Below the pieces are notes generated by a model. The model was not told where the DNA came from. It searched no databases and saw only the letters and a list, made by a program, of their open reading frames with translations. DNA of 64,000 nt from Rudanella paleaurantiibacter (GTDB taxonomy: Bacteria > Bacteroidota > Bacteroidia > Cytophagales > Spirosomataceae), in assembly GCF_009184635.1 (NCBI RefSeq), contig NZ_WELI01000003.1, forward strand, positions 434,001-498,000, written 5' to 3'. Positions 56,089-64,000 of this stretch are shown in pieces. Each line of letters begins with the position of its first letter. The stretch's first letter is position 1. The position numbers and the translations under genes were made by a program.

Positions 56089-56162
56089 GTTTACAGTATT
56101 CAGTATTCAGTTTAGGGTTGTTTGACACGAACTGAAAACAGGAAACAGTACACTGAAAACTT
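56089..56162. repeat. Imperfect palindrome between SusC and SusD (family E)
   Basis: Left AGTTTACAGTATTCAGTATTCAG mirrors right CTGAAAACAGGAAACAGTACACTGAAAAC imperfectly. It fills the 86-base gap between the SusC and SusD genes, so co-transcription must read through it. Confidence 0.55.
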
Positions 56163-56170
56163 CTTACTAT

Positions 56171-57634
56171 ATGCATTTCTGGAAGAAAACGCTCACCATT
56201 CTGACCGTCGGCTTTTGGCTGGCGTCGTGCGAGAGCTATGTCGATAAAATAGACGAAATAGACCCGACGGCGCCGGTCGATGCGCCAATTCCGGCCCTGC
56301 TCACGGCTACGGAGGTAAACTATCAGGGCGTGATGGAGGGCGAGCTGGCCCGCCTGGCTGGTATGTGGTCAGGGTACTTTACCGGCTCCGACCGGCAGTA
56401 TGTAGCCCTGCAAAACTACAATACGGTTTCGGCCGACTTCGACGGGGCCTGGGGGAATATCTACGCGGGCGTCATTAAAAACACCCGCCTGCTCCGCCAG
56501 AAAGGACAAGCCGCCGGTAACCGCAGTGTGCAGGGAGTCGCCAAGATTATCGAAGCGCACACCATCGGGATGACGGCCGCCCTCTGGGGTGATGTACCGT
56601 TCTCACAAGCCTCGAACCTGGCTCAGTTTCCCAACCCGACGTACGATAACCAAACGGCGGTGTATGCGGCTGCACAAACGCTGCTTACCGAAGCCATTGC
56701 CGACCTCGGCACCGGGCAGGGCTCACTCACGGGCGACTATATGTTTGGCGGGGGCCGTACGTTCTGGATTTCGGCGGCCAATACCCTCAAGGCCAAATTT
56801 TTCCTGCATCAGGGTCAGTATCAGCAGGCCATCAATTTTGCGAACAACGGGATCAAGAATCCGGGCCTGAATTTGTTTGGCTATCACGACAATGAGTACC
56901 AGAAAACGTACAACCTGTACTACTCGTTTCTGACCTACGACCGGGCGGGCTACATGACAGCCGAAGGGGCCTATGCTGTAAAACTTCTTGATCCGGGCGA
57001 CCGCCTGACGCGCAACAACAGCAAAACCAATGAAGCCGCGCGGCTCAACTGGTACTATCAGCAAGGTCTGAACACGTTCTCGGTAGAACCCAACGTACTC
57101 TCGGCCCGCGAAACTGGCTTTAGCTGGGGCGTAGCCGCCGACGGCAGCGAGGATGGATTTTTTGCGGCCGATGCGCCATTCCCGCTCGTGACGTTTGAAG
57201 AAAACCAGCTGATTCTGGCCGAAAGCAAGGCGCGTCTGGGGCAAACCGAAGCCGCCCTGGCTGACCTGAACCTGCTGCGCTCGTTCTACAACACAGGCGG
57301 CTTTATTCCCGAAGGCTGGTTAGGCGCGGGGATTCGGTACGCGCCCTACGTGCTGGCCGATTTCCAGTCAGGCGGTATTGAGAACCGGGCCGGTCTGCGC
57401 TCGGCCGAACAGGCGCTTCTGCTCGAAATTCTGGAGGAGCGCTACATTACGCTCTATGGACAGATTGAAGCCTTTAACGACATCCGCCGGACAGGCAACG
57501 CCCTCCGAATCCCGGCCAACGTAGGCAATCAGATTCCGCGCCGATTCCTGTACTCACAGGCCGAAATCAACGCCAACAGTAGCGCCCCGCGCCCGACACC
57601 GGACCTGTTTGCCCCCACGGCAATTTTCCGGTAA
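56171..57634 (+). CDS. SusD/RagB-family nutrient-binding lipoprotein
   Basis: 487 residues. The signal ends LASC with the lipid-attached Cys20. The SusD fold is recognised by helical repeats (ANTLKAKFFLHQGQYQQAINFA, ENQLILAESKARLGQTEAALADLN) and the C-terminal ILEERYITLYGQIEAFNDIRRTG. It sits on the outer-membrane surface as a lid for the upstream SusC. A terminator follows. Confidence 0.93.
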   Translation: MHFWKKTLTILTVGFWLASCESYVDKIDEIDPTAPVDAPIPALLTATEVNYQGVMEGELARLAGMWSGYFTGSDRQYVALQNYNTVSADFDGAWGNIYAGVIKNTRLLRQKGQAAGNRSVQGVAKIIEAHTIGMTAALWGDVPFSQASNLAQFPNPTYDNQTAVYAAAQTLLTEAIADLGTGQGSLTGDYMFGGGRTFWISAANTLKAKFFLHQGQYQQAINFANNGIKNPGLNLFGYHDNEYQKTYNLYYSFLTYDRAGYMTAEGAYAVKLLDPGDRLTRNNSKTNEAARLNWYYQQGLNTFSVEPNVLSARETGFSWGVAADGSEDGFFAADAPFPLVTFEENQLILAESKARLGQTEAALADLNLLRSFYNTGGFIPEGWLGAGIRYAPYVLADFQSGGIENRAGLRSAEQALLLEILEERYITLYGQIEAFNDIRRTGNALRIPANVGNQIPRRFLYSQAEINANSSAPRPTPDLFAPTAIFR

Positions 57635-57663
57635 GCAAAGCGATTTATATTTTAGTAAACAGA

Positions 57664-57698
57664 AACGGGAAGCCAAATTGCTTGGCTTCCCGTTTTTT
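57664..57698 (+). terminator. Rho-independent terminator
   Basis: AACGGGAAGCCAA pairs with TTGGCTTCCCGTT and is followed by further T. It ends the first SusC/SusD unit. Confidence 0.9.
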
Positions 57699-57840
57699 AT
57701 TTTCGTCCTTTAGAGGCACTTATCGTACTATACGCGTTTGAACACTGGCCGATGCGCCCAAATCTCTTTTCAGACTTTGGGGATGCTGTTGGTGTGTCTG
57801 GCAGAAAATCTCAAAACTACGGCTGAGAGTATTGCCAAAA

Positions 57841-57898
57841 CCACTGCCAGGGTCTTCGACCACTGGCAGGGTTTCAGCTCTACACCCTGCCAGTGGTC
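57841..57898. repeat. Palindromic element family G, copy 2
   Basis: GACCACTGGCAGGGT (57858-57872) and ACCCTGCCAGTGGTC (57884-57898) are perfect 15-base mirror arms with an 11-base loop. CCACTGCCAG (57841-57850) precedes them. It shares GGTCTTCGACCACTGGCAG with copy 1 at about 23063. It is near the stop of the convergent M20 gene. Confidence 0.75.
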
Positions 57899-57933
57899 AT
57901 CCTCTATCTTCTTTTATTACTCAACCCAATCTC

Positions 57934-59271
57934 TTACTTCGCCCCTTTTTTGGCCTGCTCCATGTAATCAACCGTCAGGTGACAGAGCGATTTCATACCC
58001 AACACAAACGCACTTTCGTCAATGAAAAAGTCGGGCGTGTGGTGAGCAGCTACCTCTTCAATTTTTTTGCCTTTGGGCATACCACCCAAGAAGTAGAAGA
58101 AACCCGGTACCTTCTGCTGGTAGAACGAGAAGTCTTCGGCACCCGTCTGAGCCGGGGTAATCACCACCTTATTTTTACCCGCCAACGTTTCGAGCGTAGG
58201 CACCATCTGCTCAGTCAGTTTGGGGTCATTATAGGTAACCGGGTACATAATGTCGATTTTCACATCGGCTTTGGCTCCGGCGCTCTCAGCGATGTTCGTC
58301 GCAATTTCGTTGATGCGCCGGTGCACCAGCTGCTGCGCTTCGGGGCTAAACGTCCGGATCGTTCCGATCATGTTGGCCTCTTCGGGAATGATATTCTGCC
58401 GAATCCCTCCGTGCAAAGCTCCTACGGTAACCACAGCGGCATTGTCGGTCAGGGTTACGTTGCGGCTCACAATCGTTTGCAAGCCCATAACCACCTGAGC
58501 AGCCGTCACAATTGGGTCGACACCCGACCAGGGCGAGGCTCCGTGGGTTTGGCGACCCTTGATTTTGATCGCGTACTGGTCTACAGCGGCCATGGTAGCA
58601 CCGGGCCGGTACTTGATTGTTCCGACTTCGGTAAGGGAGTTGATATGCAGCCCAAAAATGGCATCGACCTTCGGGTTGTTGAGTACCCCTTCTTTCACCA
58701 TCAGTTCAGCGCCCCCCTCTTCACCGGCCGGTGCGCCCTCTTCGGCTGGCTGGAAAATGAACTTCACCGTACCGGGCAGATCGGCCCGAACCGATGCCAG
58801 AGCCTCGGCAGCCCCCATGAGCATGGCTACGTGGGTATCGTGCCCACAGGCGTGCATAACGCCTGTTTTCTGACCGTTATATTCCGTCATCACCTGCGAT
58901 TTAAACGGCAGGTCAACGCGCTCCGTCACGGGTAAGCCGTCCATATCGGCTCGTAGGGCCACCACGGGGCCGGGCTTACCGCCCTTCAGAATACCCACCA
59001 CCCCGGTCTTGGCCACATTTACCTGTACATCCATACCGAGCGACTTGAGGTGAGCAGCCACCTTGGCCGAGGTCTGAAACTCCCGATTGCCTAACTCAGG
59101 GTTCTGGTGAAACTCCCGACGCCAGGCCACCACTTTTTGCTCCAGGCTTTCGGCCTGCTTATCAATCCGGGATTTGAGCGCAGCACCCGACTGGGCTTCG
59201 CTTTGTAAAAAAAACGCCGAGCCAGCCAGTAACCCCAACGTAAGGCCGGTCACGTGTACAACGTGTTTCAT
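57934..59271 (-). CDS. Exported M20-family amidohydrolase
   Basis: 445 residues from the Met at 59271 (MKHVVHVTG), with a signal peptide through SEAQSG. The M20D pattern is visible: HACGHDTHVAM (metal ligands Cys142, His144), the EE pair in PAEEGAPAGEEGG, and a terminal His in VAAHHTPDF. Members cleave N-acyl-amino acids or aminoacyl-amides (hippurate, IAA conjugates). It is probably periplasmic and may prepare or process the nutrient of the flanking SusC/SusD pairs. Confidence 0.9.
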   Translation of the reverse strand: MKHVVHVTGLTLGLLAGSAFFLQSEAQSGAALKSRIDKQAESLEQKVVAWRREFHQNPELGNREFQTSAKVAAHLKSLGMDVQVNVAKTGVVGILKGGKPGPVVALRADMDGLPVTERVDLPFKSQVMTEYNGQKTGVMHACGHDTHVAMLMGAAEALASVRADLPGTVKFIFQPAEEGAPAGEEGGAELMVKEGVLNNPKVDAIFGLHINSLTEVGTIKYRPGATMAAVDQYAIKIKGRQTHGASPWSGVDPIVTAAQVVMGLQTIVSRNVTLTDNAAVVTVGALHGGIRQNIIPEEANMIGTIRTFSPEAQQLVHRRINEIATNIAESAGAKADVKIDIMYPVTYNDPKLTEQMVPTLETLAGKNKVVITPAQTGAEDFSFYQQKVPGFFYFLGGMPKGKKIEEVAAHHTPDFFIDESAFVLGMKSLCHLTVDYMEQAKKGAK

Positions 59272-59607
59272 AGGAAATAGTAAAAAGTTACCGCACAAGT
59301 TAAAACAGACGGGCGGCTTTGCCAAGTCAACCGGACTCAGGTTGCCTATCCCGGCGGTTCCGTAACCTTTTAGACGCATTTCGACCACCCACAAGCAGGT
59401 CAAATTATAACGCCGTGAGGTAACCCCAAAAAGGGGTTTTTAACGATTTCAACCCTTCTTTTAGGGCAAGAAAACCCCTATACGTACAATTGTAACCTAA
59501 TCTGAATTTAATGAATAATTCAAAATTTCTTTCGGCTAATTCACCCGATTGACTAATTTAGCGGCTCATTAAATTACTTTTTCAAACAATTCTACTACCT
59601 CACTTCT
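59272..59607. other. Divergent intergenic region with a candidate SusC promoter
   Basis: 336 bases between the M20 gene (-) and SusC-2 (+). TTC (59531-59533), 20 bases, TAATTTAG (59554-59561) fits the Bacteroidota promoter with one mismatch in each box. Nothing else was recognised. Confidence 0.4.
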
Positions 59608-62600
59608 ATGCTTAAATCTTTATTTAATGTCGTACTGCTATGGCTATTGTGCCTGCCCGTTTTGGCGCAGGATATAGCGGTTAGTGGTCGCGTAACTTCA
59701 TCAGACGACGGCTCCGCCCTGCCCGGCGTGAGTGTACAAGTAAAAGGTACTACCCGCGGAACTACCACCGATGCCTCGGGTAACTACCGGCTCAACGCCC
59801 CCGCCAATGCACAGCTTGTTTTCAGCTTTATTGGCTACAAAACGCAGGAGGTTGCCGTGGGCAATCGCACAACCGTCAACCTCAGCCTCGCATCCGATGC
59901 CTCCGTGCTGAACGAAGTCGTGGTAGTGGGTTACGGTACGCAAAGCAAGAAAACGATTACGGGTGCCATTGCCACGGTTGACGGAAAATCAATCAGCGAC
60001 AAGCCGGTTCAAAGCTTCGATCAGGCCCTGCAAGGTCGGGCGGCTGGTGTGAGCATCACAACGCCCAACGGGGTTTTGAACAACGCACCGGTAATCCGGG
60101 TACGGGGCGTATCGTCGATCAGCGGTTCTTCGTCGCCCCTGATTGTGGTGGATGGTTTGCCCATCAACTCGGGCAACGTATCGCAGGGTGGTTTCACGGT
60201 AAACAACCCGCTGGGTGATATTAACCCGAACGATATTGAGTCACTCGACATTTTGAAAGATGCTTCGGCCACCGCTATCTACGGTTCGCGGGCTGCCGCC
60301 GGGGTTATCCTGATTACGACCAAGAAAGGTAAAGAAGGCCGTGCGCAGGTAAGCTACGACAGCTGGCTGGGCGCTACGCAGCCCTTCCGGCTCTTCAACA
60401 TGCTCAATGCGCAGCAGTTCATGGACTATAAGAACCTGGCTGCCCGCAACGCCGGTCTGCCCGATCAGTTCTTCCCAACCACGAACCCCGACGGGTCGAT
60501 TGCCGACACCGACTGGTACGATCTGATTTACCGCACCGGCTATGGTCAGAACCACAACCTGAACGTAAATGGTGGTAACAAAGACACACGGTATGCATTC
60601 TCGGTTGGCTACACCAAGCAGCAGGGGATGATTCAGAAAAACGATTTCAGCCGGTTTACGGGCCGTATGAATATCTCGCATCAGCTGAACAAAGCTGTTC
60701 GGGTAGGTGCTAACATCAGCCTCGCCAACAGCTTCAACCAGTCGCCCAACACGGGTACAACCGGTGCGTTCAGCACGGGTGGTTTGGGCCGTTTGCCGCT
60801 GGTACTGGCTCCGAACGTGGCTCCGCGCAACCCCGACGGCTCATACAACATCAACCGGGCTGCCAACAACCTTGGTTTGGGTAAGAACCTGATCGGCCCC
60901 GGTGGTTATTACAACCCCCTGCCCGACCTCGAACTGAGCAAGTTTACGTCAGAAAACAACCACCTTATTGGTAACGTGTTTGCCGACGTGTTCCTGCTGC
61001 CCGGTCTGGTGTTCCGCACCTCATACGGTCTGGATCAGACTACGGTCGAAGATATTGACTTCCGCAACAGCGTACATGGCGAAGCTGGTACGGTAGGTGG
61101 TCAGGCGACTAACATCTACTCGAACATCAAGCAGTGGAACTGGCAAAATTACCTGACATACGATTTCAACTTTGGCAAAAACAACTTCCAGACCATCGTT
61201 GGTACCGAATCACAGAAGCAGATGTTCAACATCTGGGGTGGTACGCGTCAGGGCCTTTCTGACCCCTTCTTCACCAGCTACCAGGGTAACTTTACTACCA
61301 ACAACCCTCCTCCGGGCTTGCAGACCGAAAACGCCCTGTTGTCGTACTACGGTCGTTTGAACTACGACTTCGACAAGCGGTACCTGTTCTCGTTCACGCT
61401 GCGTCGTGACGGTTTCTCGGCCTACTCAGTAGACAACAAGTGGGGTAACTTCCCCGGTGCATCGGCTGGCTGGCGCATATCAGAAGAAGACTTCTGGAAA
61501 AACTCAGCTCTGGGTCGTGTTGTGAACGAGTTTAAGCTGCGGGCCAGCTGGGGCCGTGTAGGTAACACGGGTATTGGCAACTTTGCATCGCTCAGCCTGT
61601 TCAACTCAGGTCTGTACGGTACGGTGCCTACGTTTGCCTTTGCTCAAGCCGGCAACCCTGCCCTGCGCTGGGAGATCAGCACCAACACCGACTTTGGTGT
61701 CGCGTTTGGTCTGTTCAACGACCGTATCACGGGTGAGTTGACGTACTTCAACAAGCAGCTCGACGACCTCGTACTGAACGAGCCACAGGCACCCTCACGC
61801 GGTATTCCGGGCAACAGCATCGCCACCAACGTAGGTTCGATGGTGAACCGGGGTCTCGAACTGACCCTGACAGCCAACACGTACACGCGTGGTAAATTCA
61901 ACTGGACTACCTCGTTTAACCTCACTACCCTGAACAACGAAGTATTGGCGCTGGCTAACAACAATGCGGATATCTTCGGCTCAACGGGTGGTCTGGAAAG
62001 CTCAAACATCATCCGGGTAGGTCAGTCGGCTGGTAGCATCTTTGCCATCCGTACCAACGGGGTGAACCCTGCCAACGGTCGGCGAATTTTCATCAATGCG
62101 GCTGGCCGTGAAGTTCAGTACGACCACGCTGCCGCTCCGGCACAGCGTTGGACCTACGTGTCGGATGGTGCGGTAGCTCCGGCTATCCAGGGTACCGACC
62201 GGGTCGTGATTGGCAACGCCCTGCCTAAGTACTACGGCGGTTTCGACAACACATTTAAGTACGGTAACCTCGACCTGAGCATCTTCCTGCAATATTCAGG
62301 TGGTAACTACATCTACAATGGTACCAAGGCCGGTCTGCGCGATCAGCGTCCGTGGAACAACCATACCGATGTACTAAACCACTGGAAGCAGCCGGGCGAC
62401 ATTACCAACATCCCACGGCCGGTTCTGAACGACAACATTTCGAACGGTTCGGCTAACCCCATTTCTGAGAACGTAGAGAAAGGTGATTTCATCCGGGGCC
62501 GGAACATCCTGTTGGCCTACACATTCCGTAACAACCTGCTGCGGAAAGCCAACATCAACTCCCTCCGTTTGTACGGACAAGTACAAAACGCCTTCGTGAT

Positions 62601-62727
62601 CACGAAGTACAGTGGTGCTGACCCCGAGATTTCGACCAACCGCGACACGAACGTCGCACCGGGTGTTGACCGGAACTCGACGCCACAGGCCCGTACGTAC
62701 ACCCTTGGTTTAGGACTGACGTTCTAA
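59608..62727 (+). CDS. SusC/RagA-family TonB-linked outer-membrane protein (second)
   Basis: 1039 residues with a signal peptide ending LAQDI, then CarboxypepD_reg-like repeat (GRVTSSDDGSALPGVSVQVKG), TonB-box-like NEVVVVGYG, plug (FDQALQGRAAGVSI, with DGLPINSGN), and a barrel ending GLGLTF. By eye it uses GGT, CGT and GCT codons more than neighbouring genes, as highly expressed bacteroidete genes do. It is paired with the SusD that follows. Confidence 0.95.
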   Translation: MLKSLFNVVLLWLLCLPVLAQDIAVSGRVTSSDDGSALPGVSVQVKGTTRGTTTDASGNYRLNAPANAQLVFSFIGYKTQEVAVGNRTTVNLSLASDASVLNEVVVVGYGTQSKKTITGAIATVDGKSISDKPVQSFDQALQGRAAGVSITTPNGVLNNAPVIRVRGVSSISGSSSPLIVVDGLPINSGNVSQGGFTVNNPLGDINPNDIESLDILKDASATAIYGSRAAAGVILITTKKGKEGRAQVSYDSWLGATQPFRLFNMLNAQQFMDYKNLAARNAGLPDQFFPTTNPDGSIADTDWYDLIYRTGYGQNHNLNVNGGNKDTRYAFSVGYTKQQGMIQKNDFSRFTGRMNISHQLNKAVRVGANISLANSFNQSPNTGTTGAFSTGGLGRLPLVLAPNVAPRNPDGSYNINRAANNLGLGKNLIGPGGYYNPLPDLELSKFTSENNHLIGNVFADVFLLPGLVFRTSYGLDQTTVEDIDFRNSVHGEAGTVGGQATNIYSNIKQWNWQNYLTYDFNFGKNNFQTIVGTESQKQMFNIWGGTRQGLSDPFFTSYQGNFTTNNPPPGLQTENALLSYYGRLNYDFDKRYLFSFTLRRDGFSAYSVDNKWGNFPGASAGWRISEEDFWKNSALGRVVNEFKLRASWGRVGNTGIGNFASLSLFNSGLYGTVPTFAFAQAGNPALRWEISTNTDFGVAFGLFNDRITGELTYFNKQLDDLVLNEPQAPSRGIPGNSIATNVGSMVNRGLELTLTANTYTRGKFNWTTSFNLTTLNNEVLALANNNADIFGSTGGLESSNIIRVGQSAGSIFAIRTNGVNPANGRRIFINAAGREVQYDHAAAPAQRWTYVSDGAVAPAIQGTDRVVIGNALPKYYGGFDNTFKYGNLDLSIFLQYSGGNYIYNGTKAGLRDQRPWNNHTDVLNHWKQPGDITNIPRPVLNDNISNGSANPISENVEKGDFIRGRNILLAYTFRNNLLRKANINSLRLYGQVQNAFVITKYSGADPEISTNRDTNVAPGVDRNSTPQARTYTLGLGLTF

Positions 62728-62760
62728 TTCTTCACTTCTCAAACACTTAGTAAGACACGT

Positions 62761-64000
62761 ATGCTTTTTTCAGATAAATACATAGTCTCACGGCGCGGGA
62801 TGCTCCGTACGGCACTCGTAACCGCCGTACTCGGAACAAGCCTGACTGCCTGTGATCAGGAAACGTTTTTGAACCCAACCCCGCTCACGTCGCTGGCCGA
62901 CGTAGAAGCGTTCAGCACGCCCGACCGGGTATTGGCTCAGGTCAACGGCCTGTACGCCAGCGTGAAGTCGGGTCAGTTTATGGGTGGTCGCTATCAGGTG
63001 TACGTCGACGTACGGGGCGAAGAGTTTCTGAACGTAACTAACAACGGTGTGACGGCCCTCTCGGCCTGGAACCACACCCAGAACTCGGGTTCCAACGAAC
63101 CCACCAACCTCTGGAACGCGGCTTACCTCGCCATCAACCGGGCAAACTTGTTCCTGGCGGGTCTGGACGCAAACCCAACCGTCATTGACCAGACACTGGC
63201 CAACCAGTACCGGGGCGAAGCCCGGCTGCTGCGGGCGCTGACGTACCACCAGATGGTGCAGCTGTTTGCTCAACCCTATACGAAAGATAACGGTGCCTCG
63301 CCGGGCTTGCCCCTGCGCATCAAAGGCGAAGTAGGCTCGGGGGGCAATGACCTTGCCCGTGCCACCGTTGCCGAGGTATACAAGCAGATTCTGGACGATC
63401 TCAACTTTGCCGAGCAGAACCTGCCCGCCAACTACGCCAGCGCAACCCTGAATACTACCCGTGCGCACAAAAACACGGCTATTGCGCTCAAAACCCGCGT
63501 TTATCTGGCTATGGGTCAGTGGGCCAACGTGGTAACGGAAGCGAACAAGATTGTGTCGACGGCAGCACCTTACCGTGCCAGCACGGGGGTAGCCCATCAG
63601 CTTCAGGCCGATGTGCGGACGGTGTTCAGCAACTACACCACGACCGAGTCGATTTTCTCGATGCCGTTCAGCAGCAACGACCTGCCCGGCACGCAGAATG
63701 GCTTGCACAGCTATTACGTGCCGCTCACGGGTATTGGTGATTATAGCCTCAACCCGAACGGGATTATCAGCAACACGACGGCCTTCGCAACGGCCGACGC
63801 CCGCCGGAACTTCGTGAAGTCGGATTTCTCGGGTGACCTCATCAGCGGGGCACAGCGTAACCGTCTGTTCAAATTCCCGACTGGTCCGGTGCATACCGAC
63901 TGGGCTCCGGTAATCCGCTACTCGGAAGTACTGCTCAATGCGGCTGAGGCTCGCGCCCGGCTCAACACCTCGGCGGTGGATGAGCAAGGTTTGGCCCTGC
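62761..64000 (+). CDS. SusD/RagB-family lipoprotein (runs off the window)
   Basis: At least 413 residues, open to the right edge. The ATG at 62761 is 34 bases after the SusC stop. A lipoprotein signal ends SLTACDQ (Cys31). SusD features are visible: FLNPTPLTSL (N-terminal), NLWNAAYLAINRANLF, RGEARLLRALTYHQMVQLFA and IRYSEVLLNAAEARARL. It forms the lid of the upstream SusC. The mirror strand carries a long open frame that is only a shadow. Confidence 0.93.
   Translation, partial: MLFSDKYIVSRRGMLRTALVTAVLGTSLTACDQETFLNPTPLTSLADVEAFSTPDRVLAQVNGLYASVKSGQFMGGRYQVYVDVRGEEFLNVTNNGVTALSAWNHTQNSGSNEPTNLWNAAYLAINRANLFLAGLDANPTVIDQTLANQYRGEARLLRALTYHQMVQLFAQPYTKDNGASPGLPLRIKGEVGSGGNDLARATVAEVYKQILDDLNFAEQNLPANYASATLNTTRAHKNTAIALKTRVYLAMGQWANVVTEANKIVSTAAPYRASTGVAHQLQADVRTVFSNYTTTESIFSMPFSSNDLPGTQNGLHSYYVPLTGIGDYSLNPNGIISNTTAFATADARRNFVKSDFSGDLISGAQRNRLFKFPTGPVHTDWAPVIRYSEVLLNAAEARARLNTSAVDEQGLAL

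Noticed and set aside
57832-58935. Plus-strand open frame of 367 codons
   Set aside because: Antisense to the M20 gene and starts inside a palindromic repeat.
62788-63987. Long minus-strand open frame of about 399 codons at the right edge
   Set aside because: It lies entirely opposite a clear SusD gene (62761 onward, plus strand) with lipoprotein signal and SusD motifs. The frame is open because of high GC and codon pattern.

Overview
The window is about 55% GC and comes from a member of the Bacteroidota, most likely a Cytophagales bacterium of the Spirosoma/Rudanella/Fibrella type. The reasons are two SusC/SusD outer-membrane uptake pairs, a DUF2141 protein, bacteroidete-style promoters (TAnnTTTG at -7) in place of clear Shine-Dalgarno sites, many LytTR and AraC regulators, and a pyruvate carboxylase and MetY/MetX set typical of that order. 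No rRNA, tRNA, CRISPR array, integrase or transposase was seen.

Layout. 1-6.0 kb: the tail of a flavin amine oxidase, a PhyH-type dioxygenase, a short-chain dehydrogenase, then a tight same-strand run of a small membrane protein, a bestrophin channel, an LCIB-family (theta-type) carbonic anhydrase and an AraC regulator. 6.2-9.3 kb: SRPBCC protein, a protein resembling the C-terminal part of phage VSR-like homing nucleases, miaA, and a haem-oxygenase-like protein. 9.4-14.4 kb (minus strand): pabC/pabB, an outer-membrane protein, a winged-helix regulator with its membrane partner, diacylglycerol kinase and DUF1361. 15.1-21.9 kb (plus strand): LolA-like, SnoaL-like, GNAT, YegP-like, a membrane-anchored LytTR regulator, an erythromycin-esterase-like secreted protein, MazG and a phosphoesterase. 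22.0-22.8 kb is an AT-richer gene (DUF3223 plus HNH-like). 23.1-34.8 kb: guaB, DUF2141, recJ-lptB-NUDIX, a voltage-gated-type ion channel, succinate-semialdehyde dehydrogenase, an LEA-type lipoprotein and a ygiB/ygiC-like pair. 35-44.9 kb: LytTR, outer-membrane and disordered proteins, a Tat-exported Gfo/Idh oxidoreductase, DUF2752, TM2 and pyruvate carboxylase. 44.9-52.6 kb: metX and metY behind a SAM-I riboswitch, DUF721, a Kef antiporter with its KefF-like partner, LD-carboxypeptidase and a short-chain dehydrogenase. 52.8-64 kb: SusC/SusD, an exported M20 amidohydrolase, and a second SusC/SusD whose SusD runs off the window.

Two things stand out. The first is the bestrophin plus LCIB-type carbonic anhydrase operon (2.9-6.0 kb). 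It brings together in a heterotroph the two protein families that work together in the algal CO2-concentrating mechanism, and suggests a bicarbonate channel/CO2-hydration module. The second is a set of intergenic palindromic elements in several sequence families (A: four copies, B: three copies, others single or paired). One family B copy is flanked by a 12-bp direct repeat, and one family A copy provides the stop codon of pabC. They look like small non-autonomous mobile elements that may act as transcript-end hairpins.

All calls come from reading the sequence by eye. Family names rest on remembered motifs, not searches.
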